Source: Batkoa obscura
Taxonomy: Eukaryota; Entomophthoromycota; Entomophthoromycetes; Entomophthorales; Batkoaceae
Reading direction: 5' to 3'
DNA: 64,000 bases
NCBI GenBank assembly: GCA_030770535.1
Contig: JASVEC010000010.1
Location: 186,001-250,000, forward strand
Part shown: in pieces, positions 10,913 to 26,391 of the stretch
Layout: every line of letters begins with the position of its first letter
How positions within the stretch are numbered: the stretch's first letter is position 1
Translations under genes and position numbers: made by a program
The notes under the pieces: model-generated
The model's database searches: none
What the model saw: only the letters and a program-made list of their open reading frames with translations
What the model was told of the DNA's origin: nothing

Positions 10913-12505
10913 TTAATATCTTAATTGAGACTGATAAATATCCAAAAGTTTAATAATATCAGAATCAGAATGATGGGTAATCTTTAAGTTATTCAATGCT
11001 AAATTACAACTTTCCAATACTTTTCCAATTTCTGTTTCTTTTGGCTTCAAACTTGTATCTAAACATTGGTATGCTTGATATTTAGCTAACATAGCAAGTA
11101 GTGAGCTTTTTACCGAATGGTATTTATTATTAAATATTTTTAAATATTTTTTCAGGTTTTCTATAAATTGTTTCTCATTTTCTATATATTCGATTTTCTC
11201 ACTGCTACCTTCTATTGTCATTAGTGATGTTAGTTGTTCAAGATAATAGAAAATTAAATGTTGATAGAGCATTTGCTTTAAATAATGTTCCTCTCCTAAA
11301 CAAATAATTTCCTTTTCAATTTGCTTTTTTTGTTCTTTTGTTATCAATCTCTTTACGTTATTTAACGTCTTTTTAAGCTCAACTAACTTATCCGAATTAG
11401 GTTTTAATTCCATTCCACATCTTTTACAACAGATCTCTATTCCTTTACTACATTTTTCGTTTAATATATTTTCTTTACTACAATTTGAGCAAAAGATTAA
11501 CTCTAAAGGATCGATATCCTAAAAATGGGATTTAATATCATTATCTCAATAAAATAAAAATAGTAATGGTTACCTTTCTTTTTTGATCTTCCAAACATAA
11601 ATTACATTTACATTCAAAATAAAAATTATCTAATAGCCTACTTTTTCTAATTGAATATGGTAATCCAGGTTCCAGATAAGAAATCGTAATTTCTTCTTCA
11701 GGCTGAATATCCTTTAAAGCTTTCAAGACTAATCTTGTGCCCATAAAACCCACTGTAGTATTATTTATACAGCTATGGTTAATTAAAGAAGCAATAAAAT
11801 AACAACCAAGTCCTAAGTTGACCTGTTCTTCATCATTAATAGTTAAACAATTAAATTTAATCCTTGACCAAGTTTCTAATATTTCTATTGGATTTGAGAA
11901 CTCTTTTTTAATATCAATAAAAGATGAGCTCATTAAACTTAATTTTCCATATTCTTGTTTATCTTTTGTATTCAAATCATGATAAATTAGCTCATAAAAT
12001 TGCCCTTTCTTATCTTCATCAAGTTGCAACAATCGATTTAAAAGTAATATTGAAGCTTCTAATAATTTATCCTTTCCTTTAATTTTTTTGCATTCTTTAT
12101 TATGAGCTTTCTTCCAATCTTCTAATTGACATTCTTTACTACAGTACTTTACTTTTTTACAATTAGAACATTGCTTTAGTTGTATTGAGTTAATATTTTC
12201 ACCCGAAAATAAACCTTTTAAATTATATGGGTCTGAGTTCAATTTAAAACAATTGTTACATCTTCGAGTTATGTTATCGATAAATAACACATTTGCTAAA
12301 GCTTCTTCTTCAAATAATAGACTGCCTTTAATAAGGTATGTTAATGATGAGAGTGGAATGGATGGCTGAATTAGTTCTTACCTTGTTTTATTAACTGGGC
12401 AGAGTGTAAGCTGTAGCCTTTGATATTATCATATTTTAATGTCAACTTATCTCTCAGTTTTTCCTCTATTATATTGATGCTTTTGGAACTTAGTTGGGCT
12501 CTCAT
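10913..12505 (-). CDS. SET and MYND domain (SMYD-like) lysine methyltransferase
   Basis: The modelled exons are 12382-12505, 11574-12325 and 10913-11518, giving 493 aa with clean GT-AG joins. The order is typical of SMYD proteins. The N-terminal start of the split SET domain is followed by a MYND zinc finger (CSNCKKVKYCSKECQ, then HNKEC). The SET core has INHSC and ITISYLEPG, and a post-SET cysteine cluster (FECKCNLC) precedes a second cysteine-rich patch and a helical C-terminal region. These enzymes methylate lysines of histones or other proteins using S-adenosylmethionine. A decayed tandem copy lies just downstream and a second, inverted one near 35-37 kb. The catalytic motifs look complete; the substrate is unknown. 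Confidence 0.9.
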
Positions 12506-13041
12506 TGTAATTGAAATTAATCGTGAAGGTTATTAAAATAAAAAATTGTATTTTTTTAATTTTTGTAAATCATCAAATTTATTGGGTTTTAATCAAAACA
12601 GGAATTTTTAGTTAAGCTTAAGGCTACATTTTGTAAGTCTGAATACAATATCATTAAAATTATATCTACAAGCAGTGAAATAGAATAGAACACAAACAAT
12701 ATATATTAATCAAAATCATCACATAAGACTATACACAACACATTAAAATAGAGAGTACTAAACGAGCAATATATCAATTTAGCATAAAGCTTCCACTTCC
12801 AAAAAAAGTTGATGCAATTTCCCAAATATAGAAAGGATGATGCTAAATTATTTTATAGTCAAACCTAGTCATCCCATCTCAATTGAAAAAAATAAATATA
12901 TATTTAAGGAGATTAGAAAAGGGGTCATTGACTAAAATTCATTCAGTTTTAAAATTATAAACTTCAGTTCTGTTTTTTATTAATATTATAATATTTTTAC
13001 GAAATATATATATATATACAATATAAAAAAAGAGATAAAGA
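12506..13041. other. Divergent intergenic region between SMYD and LYS12
   Basis: The two genes are transcribed away from each other, so this region should hold both promoters. There is an AT-rich (TA)n run at about 13005-13018 just upstream of the LYS12 start. No specific operator is recognised. Confidence 0.5.
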
Positions 13042-14509
<1,468 letters not shown>

Positions 14510-14877
14510 GGGGGAAAAATAAAAAAGAATAAAAAAGTAGAATAGTTAAATTTTTTGTATCTTTATTACAATTGAAATGGATGACTATTGCTTTTAAAAA
14601 AAGGGCTTAAACCTACTAATTTTAAGTCTATTTGAAAGTATAAAATAAGTATTTAAAACTTAAACTATAGAGTATATTAAGCAAGAGTTAGTACTCTATT
14701 GTAATATTAAAGATATCTTATTTCCTATGATATGGTAACAAAATACAAAAAACAATCGAAAGTTTATTTTATTTCCGATCTAATTTTAATCAGCTTTAAA
14801 ATTCCAAAAAAAATAGGATCATACTAGTTAACTAAATCTTTTATTATAAACAACCAAATAGCATTCCCAACCTTTTA
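14510..14877. other. Convergent intergenic region
   Basis: The 3' ends of LYS12 and the unknown minus-strand gene face each other here. No other feature is seen. Confidence 0.5.
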
Positions 14878-15754
14878 TCAATTTTTAATATTAAATAATT
14901 TAATCAATTTCTCAGCTTCTAAATCAATAAATTTATTATATTCAATTGGTAATTTCTTTTCCTCATTATTATTTTCTATCCTATTTATCTTTCTATATAA
15001 TTCAGGATTAATTTCTTTCATTGATTTTTCAGACATTGATTTTAAATATTTGATTCCTTCATTCGACGAGTTGTTTTGATATAATTTCTATTTTTAAATG
15101 CAAGATTAGTATATTTATTTTATTACGATAATATAATAAAATAAACAAACTCACCAAAATATTTTGAATTTCTTCATTTTCAAATAGTCTATCTGGTAAA
15201 TAATTGGGCTCTTTAGTTAACCTGTCTATAGCTAATAAAGTTATTAATTTTAAGTAACTTTGATACATTATAATTTTATGATTCTATTTACCTTTTTTAT
15301 CTACCATATTTTCCTCACCAAAATTGAATATTTTTATTAATTCTTCAATTTTTTCTTTGGAAAAATTAAATGTTAAGCCTGGAATTCTTAGTTTTTCTAT
15401 TGTTTGATTACCATTTATTATTCTATTTACTATACTTATTACTATTCACTTACTGTTATTTTCTGTTTCCAATGTTTTAGATAAACTATCATCTTCCATT
15501 AATTCCATAGCTAAACTATCGATATCATTATTTATACTTGAACCCTTTTGGTTAATATTAATTAATTTATATATTAATTCAACACCATATCCTTATTTAC
15601 CTCAGTTGAATTCTCTTCATTATTTTTACGTTTAAGATTGTTATTGGTTTCGGGTAACTAGATTAGAGTTAAGTCAAGGCTTGTAGCTAGCAAATCGTTA
15701 TTGATAACTTACTAATCTTATAAAACGTTCTAATTCTTTCCTTTCTGAGCGCAT
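14878..15754 (-). CDS. Unknown 191-aa protein, six exons
   Basis: Exons at 15713-15754, 15601-15657, 15454-15544, 15292-15396, 15155-15225 and 14878-15087 join in frame to a 576-nt coding sequence, which supports a real gene. The start is the ATG at 15754. The protein is hydrophilic, with an acidic low-complexity N-terminal third, a motif PGLTFNFSKEKIEELI, a conserved-looking stretch YLPDRLFENEEIQNIL and a helical C-terminus ending in EKLIKLFNIKN. There is no signal peptide and no membrane segment. I do not recognise the family. The 5' end is only about 165 bp from the start of the divergently transcribed Nup85-like gene, so a shared promoter is likely. Confidence 0.7.
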
Positions 15755-15919
15755 ACTTGGTAGAGTGAATATTTTATCAAAAAAATAATTAAATAAACAA
15801 AACTGAGTTTTTTAAGTTACTCTTCTCAATTATTTAACCAATAAAAATTATTTATAAAGAGCAAAAAAACTCCAGCTTCAAGCTATTTCAATTATTTTCT
15901 TATTTCTCAATTACAAATT

Positions 15920-18485
15920 ATGATTCATAAAAAACAAATTAATCCAGTAAATACAATATTATATATAATAATGGCAATTAGAGTATTAATGAAACATATA
16001 CGGTTTTAGTTTTTAATATCTTCTGACAGCCCCGTTGCTTCAAATGAATCCAGTGTCAAAAGATATAAAATAGATAAGTTGGAATTAATTAGCAATAATG
16101 AAAAAAAAATCGAAAGAGAAGAAAGTTTTAATTCTACTGAAAATAAGGAAGAAGAAGACGAATTAAAACTGGTACTTATTTTATTTATTACTATTATTTG
16201 ATATTATAGAAATTAATGGGATTTAATTAACATTTAGTTTGTTCAAAGTATTAATCAAATTATTGAGAATGAAAAATTGAAATCAAAAGTAATAAAAGAA
16301 AATACTATAATTCAACCCGATAAAAAAGATACTACATTAAATATAGACAGAATTGGAGTTAATGTTATCAAAGAGATTGTTGATAAGAAACAACCAAAAG
16401 AAAATAAAAATAAACCGATAATTCAAAATAATAAGAAAATACAAGTAATATAATGCAAAATGGATTTATATAAATATTAATTATTATTTTGTTTAGTTTT
16501 TGATTAATAGTGGTAAAATATTCCAAGAGTTAAATATTCAATTTGAAACTCAGATTAAAACTTTGAAGTAAGTTAATAATAATAATAATAACTTTTTTAT
16601 TCTAAAGAAAATCAAAATTAATTCATTTATTTAGTCAACAAAATAAAAATATTGATTTCGATGAATTATCAACTTATATTGATAAGTATACGAAAGTTAT
16701 AAAAGAATATGTAGATGATATTAAAGTAATTTATATAAATAACTAATAGTTAACAATCAATAACTAATAAATTTAAATTTAAATAGGAAAAAACATACTT
16801 TGAAAGTATTTTAGAAACAAAACTATATCGACAAATATCATGCTTGTGGCAATTAATTGATATATTATATATAAAAGAAAATAATGATAAACAATTAAAA
16901 GTGTTAGTATTAACTTGGTTAAAACAAAACTTTGAAAGTAAAATATTTGTTGTTCTATTATTTGTAATATGACGTATTAATTAATTTTAATTTATTATAG
17001 ATTCTTCTATAGTAGATAGTAATAATTTATTGAAATTAGATAAGCCAGAAAATGATTCAAAATTTATTGGGACAATACTTAGGTAAATAAAATTAATATT
17101 ATTAATATATAATAATGATAACAATTTGAATTAAATTAGATGCTTAATTTATGGAAATAATGAAATAGCTATTAAATTATTATCTAAAATTAAAAAGGAT
17201 AATATTGTAGATTACTTGGTTGTAGGTATTTACTAGATTATAGGATAGCGATAGTACTAACAACAATACTAATATTATTTATTTAAGGAATTAATTAAAG
17301 AGTTAAACACTGTAACTTTAGATGAAAGTAAAAATAAAGAAATTAAAGAAAAAAGAATTAAAGAATGGAAAAAAAAAAAAGAGTTAAATGTATTAAATAT
17401 TGATGACATATTTAATTATAAAAAAGGAATAATTGATATTATTGAATTATTAATAATCGAAACAAGAAATCCAAAGAATTTGTTTTGTATATTAATAGAT
17501 TATGAAATATCACTTATGGGCTCAATGAGTTATTTTTTGAGATTTTATTTTGATAAAATTAATAAAAAAGGATTTGGGTAAGTTGATGTATTAATATTGC
17601 TTTGTAATTATTTATATTTAATTTTTATTTAGTACATTAATTCAATTTATTAATAAGTTTGTAAAAAAAAACCAATTTGTCATTGGAAAAGAAAATAATA
17701 ATAAAGAAAACGAATTATTCAATAATTGTATTCAACAGCTATTATGTAATGAGAGTGAAAAGGTAAATTAATAGAAGTAATATAATAATATAACATTAAT
17801 AATAATGATATGGTAGTTTATTAAAAATGTGGATGAATATCCTATTTGGTTTCAATTACATTTCATTGATTTAATGGAAAAGAAAATGATTATTAATAAG
17901 GAAAATAACTTATCCGAAATGTTAAATAGGTAAGTAGAATGTGTTTCTTTAATAATATCAATAGTAATTTTATTTCAACATAGAAAATCCATAATTGAAA
18001 AGAGAGAATTAAATATTCAGAAATATATTGAATCGAATTTAATATTAACTAACGATATTGAAAAAACAAAAGAAATTAATTATAATGAATATTTAAACAT
18101 AATGTTTTTTTATATTTCAAATTTGGATTGTACATTATTGAGTAATTTATTTATGGTAAGAAAATAATAGAACGTTTTATATTTTAGTAAAATGTATTTA
18201 TATTAATACATTATTTTTAGATAACGGATAAAATTGAATTAATCAATAATTCTAATTTAATAGTATTTATAAATCAATTGCTTTTACTATCTTTAAAATA
18301 CAAGTTAATTTATTTACATGATTATATTTGTAAAGTAAGTTTAATAATATTTATATAAATAATAAACACTAATATTGAACAAATTATAGAAAGTAATTGC
18401 GTATTTTAAAAGAGAAGAAAATGAAGTTTATTATATACTCTATAAAGGACAAGTTAAGAATCCACACTTAATAAAAGATGATTGA
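15920..18485 (+). CDS. Nup85-like nucleoporin, copy A
   Basis: Fourteen short exons join in frame to 595 aa (first exon 15920-15946, last 18390-18485). The protein is almost entirely alpha-helical and Lys/Asn-rich. Pointers to the Nup85 family of the Nup84/Nup107 Y-complex are a segment with LWQLIDILYI and LVLTWLKQNF, a GNNEIAIKLLSKI segment, and PIWFQLHFIDLMEKK resembling the family pattern W-F-x2-H-x2-D-L. It matches the order of elements in the gene at 22616-25080, with low identity. Nup85 anchors the nuclear pore outer ring. The assignment rests on motif pattern only. The first-exon start is the least certain part. Compared with copy B it ends sooner and lacks a counterpart of the last two exons. 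Confidence 0.6.
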
Positions 18486-18514
18486 TATTAATATTAATAT
18501 TGATAACGAATGAT

Positions 18515-20582
<2,068 letters not shown>

Positions 20583-20732
20583 TATTTTTTATAGTTGGTA
20601 GGTTAAGACTAAAAATGAAAGTATTTTTTTGATTAAAAATTAATGGTATTCAAAGGGAGAGAGAATTAGGAAAATGATTGGTTCTTTTAAAAAATGGATT
20701 TTTTTTGAAACTTCAATTGTAAACTAGCAAAT

Positions 20733-20831
20733 GGGGGTGTTTTTTTTGACTTCATTACTTTTTCCATTTTTTAAGCGCTATTTAAGTGGAAAATTTGTTA
20801 GTAAAATTCTTAAATATAAAAATACATTCCC
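20733..20831 (-). mobile_element. MITE copy, reverse
   Basis: The element runs from GGGGGTGTTTTTTTTGACTT to AATACATTCCC with the core TTAAGCGCTATTTAAGTGGA. A perfect AAAT direct repeat flanks it (20729-20732 and 20832-20835). Confidence 0.92.
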
Positions 20832-21017
20832 AAATGTTTTATCTGAGAGTAAGAAATTGAAATTTTTAAGTAGTAAAATGACAATGAGATCGAATTAAGG
20901 TAAAGTAAGAGGAGACAAGGATAGTGGGATTGAGCTATTAAAAGAAAATAGCGTAGATGGAAGGCTTTTATTTTATTAAAGTTGACTATTAAAAGCAAAC
21001 TTCAATAAAGAGAATAT

Positions 21018-21114
21018 GGGAGTGTTTTTTCGACTTCATTACTTTTTCCATTTTTTAAGCACTGTTTGAGTGGGAAATTCGTTAGTAAAATCTTAAACAC
21101 AAAAATACATCCTC
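21018..21114 (-). mobile_element. MITE copy, reverse
   Basis: The ends are GGGAGTGTTTTTTCGACTTC and ATACATCCTC, with ATAT on both sides. Confidence 0.88.
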
Positions 21115-21118
21115 ATAT

Positions 21119-21180
21119 CTTTCCCTCAATAGCACTTAAAAGATGAAAAAAGTCCTAAAGCCAAAAAAAACATCCTCATA
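21119..21180 (+). mobile_element. Half MITE next to a full copy
   Basis: The sequence from CAATAGCACTTAAAAGATG to AAAACATCCTCATA matches the right half of the family in forward orientation. It begins immediately after the preceding full copy, so the left half has been lost. Confidence 0.7.
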
Positions 21181-21501
21181 CAATGAAACAAAGTGATGAA
21201 AGAGGTAACGAAAGGATATACAAAAACAAAGTAGGTGTCTATGTTGGCATCAAAATGCTAAAAAGGCTTTAAGGTAGCAAATCAGTATTATATTATTTCA
21301 ACTACATAAAAAGAAGTCCAAATTGTTTACTAATTCTATAATGATCATTTAAAAAATTATTAAACTTCACTGATAACATATTAAATAAGTACTAAAATTT
21401 GATTATAAAGCTTGAATTACAAAGGTTATAAAGTGATTATATTGTAAAATAAATGAATTAATGGTCAGCTTAATGATACAAATTAAAACAACAAAAATTA
21501 T

Positions 21502-21600
21502 GGGGATGTATTTTTGTGTTTAAGAATTTTACTAACAAATTTTCCACTTAAATAGCGCTTAAAAAATGGAAAAAATAATGAAGTCAAAAAAAACACCCCC
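21502..21600 (+). mobile_element. MITE copy, forward, close to consensus
   Basis: The element runs from GGGGATGTATTTTTGTGTTT through CCACTTAAATAGCGCTTAAA to AAACACCCCC. A perfect TTAT direct repeat flanks it (21498-21501 and 21601-21604). This copy is near the apparent consensus. Confidence 0.95.
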
Positions 21601-21832
21601 TTATGTTATTAAGTATAAGATTTAGTATATCAATTAATTTAATTATATTAAAATTTTGTTTAATAGTAGCTAAATACAGTCTAAGATACTATTTTTGATT
21701 AAAATAAAACAAAACTAAATTTAAGTAAATCAAATTAAATTTAAATAAGTTAAACTAAATAAATATTAATTACTTATAGTTTTGTCAATGTTACATAACA
21801 TAATTACATTAACTTATTATTAATTAATATAT

Positions 21833-21930
21833 GGGAGTGTTTTTTTTGACTTCATTATTTTTTCCATTTTTAAGCGCTATTTGGGCGGAAAAATTATTAG
21901 TAAAATTCTTAAACACAAAAATACATCCCC
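21833..21930 (-). mobile_element. MITE copy, reverse
   Basis: The ends are GGGAGTGTTTTTTTTGACTT and ATACATCCCC, flanked by ATAT on both sides. Confidence 0.92.
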
Positions 21931-22253
21931 ATATATTATTTTCAGCTTATTTTATTTAAAAAATAATATAAAACTTGGGATTAAAACAAAAAAAATAAAA
22001 AATAAAACAAAAAATGTGAAAATAAAATATAAAAAATCATAAAATGAAAAAAATTAGCAATAATTTGTCTTATTTAATTAAATTTCTTATTTAAATTATA
22101 ACTAAATTAGTCATAAGATTATAATTATTGTAAAAGTTAACACTCAACAGTTAGAGCTAAAAACAATATTTACTTAATTAACTGACTATAAAGCAAAAAA
22201 TCTTAGTTTATATAGCCAAATTAGACTTAAAATAATAAAAATAATAAACAAAG

Positions 22254-22339
22254 ATGTCCAAGTTAGTTTCAGAATTTAATTAGAAATTAATCCAAATTTT
22301 AAGCTTTCAAATTTATAAGAAGCCGAAAAAAACACTCCC
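22254..22339. mobile_element. Hybrid element: transposon left end joined to MITE end
   Basis: The first 65 bp, with GTTAGTTTCAGAATTTAATT then AGAAATTAATCCAAATTTTA, match the left end of the 2.4-kb transposon. The last 20 bp, ending AAAAAAACACTCCC before ATAT, match the MITE end. The left boundary is decayed. Confidence 0.65.
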
Positions 22340-22615
22340 ATATATTTATTTGGCCTTATTTTATATTAAAATAAAAATAAAGTATAAGCTTTTATAATTA
22401 AACTTTGAAATTGTGAAATACCATCTGAATTTGTAAGTAATTTTGTAAATTATTTATTAGCATTAGTATCAAAATTTAAGTTTTGGCAACACAAAGATCT
22501 AAAAATTGCAATATAAAAAAAAATAAAACATTAACTTTTTGGTACATTTTTACTAACTTTAGCATAAACCCAAATAGCATTTGTTAATAAAAATAAGATA
22601 TTAAAAATCTCAATT

Positions 22616-25080
22616 TTACTTAACCAACAATCTAAAGCAGGCAGCTTGAATCAATTTATAAGCATCTAAAACAGGATTTAAATCCACTAATAATAAAATA
22701 TCATCTTCATTCTTTAATCTCAATTTTAATTGTGTTTGTAAATTGTGAATTTGATTAACTTGTTCTATTGTAAAATTAGAATTATGATCTAAAATAGGTT
22801 ATTTACTGTTATAAAACCAGTTAATAAAAACTTACTGTTAACCACTTCAGTTGCCTTAAATAGTATAACAAATTTAATAAACCAAGGGATGGATATTGTT
22901 TTGAAACTTATCAATTGTAATAATATATTTGAACTTTGCTCATAATTTTTATTCTAAATAATTTATCATTATTAATCAAAAATAGACTTTAATATTACTT
23001 ACTTCTAACGATTGATCAAAATCCTTTAATAATCCCCAATAGTCTTTAAATTCGGTCAAATATTGAATCAAATTACTGACATATTCGTTATAATAGGAGT
23101 GATCTATAAATAAATAAATAAATAAGTGGTACCAAAAGGAAATATATATTAATTTACCATCCTTAAAATATTTCATCAATATAAAACAATAAATGTTCTC
23201 TTTTAATTCATAATCTTTTTCTTTTAATTGAATCAAATATTTAAAACTTAATATAATTTGTTTTTGTTGCAATAACAACTCAATAAATCTCTAATTTTAA
23301 AATTAATCATTTTCGATTTTCACCTATTGTTATCTTTTTAATTACCTTACAAATAAAATTAAATTCTTTAATTAATTTTAACTTATTACATAGATATAAT
23401 AATCTATCAACAAATTTTTTGTTTTTTACTGAGATCTTCTCAATTACCTAAAATTTAAAATATATTAATATACTATTATATTATTACTATAAAATCAAGC
23501 CTACCTTTAGCGATATTTCAAACTCTATTGGTTGGATTTGGGCTAAGTAAAATAAATTTGTATCTACCAGATAAGATTCTGTTGTAATATTTAAACAATT
23601 CATAAAATTAATTATTCCTTCTTTCTTTTGGTGCATTAAAAAAGATCTATTTAAAATATCAATAAGCATATTGATTCCTTTAGAGTTTCAATAAAATTTT
23701 ACTTTTCACTTACAACTTCTCTCGATTGGTAAATCCTTTCACTTTTTAATATTAAATCACTTAAATGAACTTCCATCCACGGATCAATTTTTCGACAATA
23801 TAATATAAACTAAAATAAAAATAAAAAGAATAACTTAAACATCAAATTATCTCAATACAAATCCTTACATTTTTCCATTCTTTACAAAATAAAAAATAAA
23901 AACTTAACTCAACATCTTGTTTACCAATAATATAATATTTTTTACATATAGCAATTATTTCACTATAAAATGAAAATTTTAATTACTCTATTTTAACTTA
24001 ATAAACCCAAAAAACTTACTCAATCTGTTCAAACATAACTATTGGAAATACAAGGTTTAATAAACTAACAAATAACTCCATCCAACTTTCAGTATATTTG
24101 ACAATAATATTAATTAAATTCTCCATATCATCACTATATCCTGCTACTATTTTTAATAAATCTAATATTACTATTCGTTCTTCATATGAATTGATACTTT
24201 CTTTTTTTTCTTTGATAATGTCAGCTTCTTCCTTATTAATACTATTTTTTGCTAATAAGCTCTTTTGTTTTTTCCATTCAGTTAGCTTAAGTCCATATTC
24301 TTCTATTGTTTCATGTTGTGAATTAAACATCGGCTCACTTTGATAAATTAACTAAGTTTAAAACACATACATTATTCCTTATTTAATAATTATAGAATTA
24401 TGCTTACTTTAATTAATTTTATTATTGGTGTTTGTGGTAAATAATCAATTAATTTTAACGCTGTTTTTTTCTGTCCTCTTAATACGCACCTAAAATTATT
24501 TGTTAATGTGTTAACTACAATTGGTTTTAAATTTTAGAATAAAATTTACTTCATGACCATAGGCAAAAACAACTCATGTTCATGTGGTACTCTTTGATTC
24601 ATAATAAAATTGATCTGTGTTGGAGTAGTTACTAATATAATAAAAACATTAATTCCTTTAAATTACTATCCATCACAAATCTCATTCACTTTACATATAA
24701 AATTATCGTTGAACCAATTAATATATTTTTCAGAAAATAACTCTTTTTTTCCATTATCTCCAAGTATTAAAGTAACTAAACTCCAGATTTTTTTTATCCA
24801 TAGAAATCTATTGTATTCAAATTGGACTTCTTCTGTTTCTATATTCTAGTTTATTTAATGGATAAAATATTTATTATTGAATATCCTAAATTACCTTAAT
24901 AACTTCCAAGTAAGCATCAATTTGTTGCATATATTTTTTGTTGAATAGATTTAATTGTGTACTTGTTAAACAAGCTTCACCTTTTTTTTTATTAAAACTT
25001 AACAATCATTAAAATTTTATATTTCAAAATTAAAAACTTAATTGCTTACTCAAACCCAGTTTCTTCTTTATAGACCTCAT
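22616..25080 (-). CDS. Nup85-like nucleoporin, copy B
   Basis: A multi-exon minus-strand gene (about 14 exons) encodes a helical protein. Segments fitting Nup85 are KKIWSLVTLILGDNGKKEL followed by INWFNDNF, HEHELFLPMVMKCVLRGQKK followed by TALKLIDYL, a TESWMELFVSLLN segment, and DPWMEVHLSDLILKSERIY, which fits the W-x3-H-L-x-D-L signature. The last exons contain LLQLISFKTISIPWFIKFV and end in AACFRLLVK. The likely start is the ATG at 25080 in a 31-nt first exon. The exon join near 23675-23725 is uncertain: the obvious GTAAGT donor does not keep frame with the next exon, and a shorter intron would be needed. Function: scaffold of the nuclear pore outer ring, by motif pattern only. Confidence 0.6.
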
Positions 25081-25396
25081 TAACCTCCTTATAAATTGAC
25101 GAAGAATATATAATTAACTAATATCTAATTAGCATGTTGTTGATTGAATCATTATAATCCGTTTACTTGATTCTTGGAATATAAATAATAATTCAACGTC
25201 ATTATTTTAATAAAGCTATTATTTTTTAAAAATAAGACTTTATCCCTAATCCTTACTTATTGCAAAAAAGGGTACTGCAATTATTGCAGTTAACATAGTC
25301 ATGACAAAACCATAAAAGTGGCTTAGCTTTATTCTAAATATTTCAGCTTAAAAAAGTATTTTTTAATCTCGATTAAATAACAAAACAATAAACAAT
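25081..25396. other. Divergent intergenic region
   Basis: About 316 bp separate the starts of the Nup85-like copy B (minus) and the Vps68-like gene (plus), so it probably holds both promoters. An alternative upstream first exon for copy B at 25202 was considered but does not splice in frame. Confidence 0.45.
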
Positions 25397-26200
25397 ATGG
25401 ATTATGTTGAATCCTCTCGGAGTCCCTTTAAATGTATATTTCCTTCTATCAATTGGAATTTATTTGGTACCAATCAACGAAGTTTTTTAATTTATTCTTC
25501 TGGTTTTATTGTAAGTAAATTTCCGTTCTATTTTAATTTCATTACTTTTTAGCAAAAGTTAAAAATTTGATTGATAACTAACCATCTTAAATAAAAAGTT
25601 TGCTCTCTCTTGGTGGGTTTTTGTTGATGGTATAATATCTAGTCATTTAGCTAAAGATAACCCAACTCCTCCTGGTGTTGAAGATTATATTGTTGGAGCT
25701 ATTTCGACGTTTGGGATGATTATGTAAGTTTTTTTAAATCTCATTAAATTATAAAAAATGATAATTTTTAATACTTATTACTCATTAAAGTGTTAATTCC
25801 ATTGATCCAGCATTAATTAAAGGAGAATCCTTTTCTTACTCTAGTTCAAGTGTAGCTTGGAAAGCAAGATTATTATTATTTTTTGGTATTACTTGTAATG
25901 TTGGGGCTTTAATCGGGGCTGCGGTAGGTTTTATTAATCATTTTAATCTAACTGTTTTAATATTTTTTAAAAAAAATGATAGACCATTTCAACTATTAAA
26001 TATTATACCAAAACTACTCCAGTAAGTTACGTAGGTACTGGCTTATTGTTTGAGACTTTTGGGATTTTAGTGAGGTAAACTGATGATAATAATTGATTTG
26101 GTTATTTTTTAATTTACATATTTTATTATTTAGTTGTATTATTTTATGGACAGCTCAATCAATGGAAGCAGATGGTGTTTATAATATTGTATTAAGTTAA
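25397..26200 (+). CDS. Vps68/TMEM50-family membrane protein (UPF0220)
   Basis: Five exons (25397-25510, 25599-25723, 25791-25923, 25983-26074, 26134-26200) join to 176 aa. The family has four membrane spans. Here FIFALSWWVFVDGII, AISTFGMIIVNSI, the LLLFFGITCNVGALIGA stretch and a last span after FETFGILVS are visible. Family signatures include the early SWWVFVDG and the WKAR motif before the third span. Yeast Vps68 acts with Vps55 in endosome-to-vacuole sorting, and TMEM50 proteins in animals are of similar size (about 158 aa). Residues match across the whole length, so the family call is firm, the exact role less so. Confidence 0.88.
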
Positions 26201-26391
26201 AAAATTATAAATTCTTCAAATTAAATATCATAAAAACTATATTATCTTCTACTTTATCTATTTATTTATTTATTTATTTATATAAAAACTAATATAATTA
26301 AAAAAACTAAGTATAAAATTAATCCGATTTTTATTTGATAGAAATCGCATTTAGCTATATCAAATAAACAACACTTCACTTAATAAAACAA

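Larger units (their letters stand above)
20583..22615. other. Gene-free MITE cluster
   Basis: This 2-kb gap between RCM1 and the second Nup85-like gene holds four full miniature elements, one half copy and one hybrid element, all listed separately. Between them lies AT-rich sequence with no gene or RNA signal. Confidence 0.7.

Noticed and set aside
25080-25202. Upstream start at 25202 for Nup85-like copy B
   Set aside because: The first exon from that ATG splices in frame to the next but then cannot keep frame into the exon at 24980; the ATG at 25080 does.
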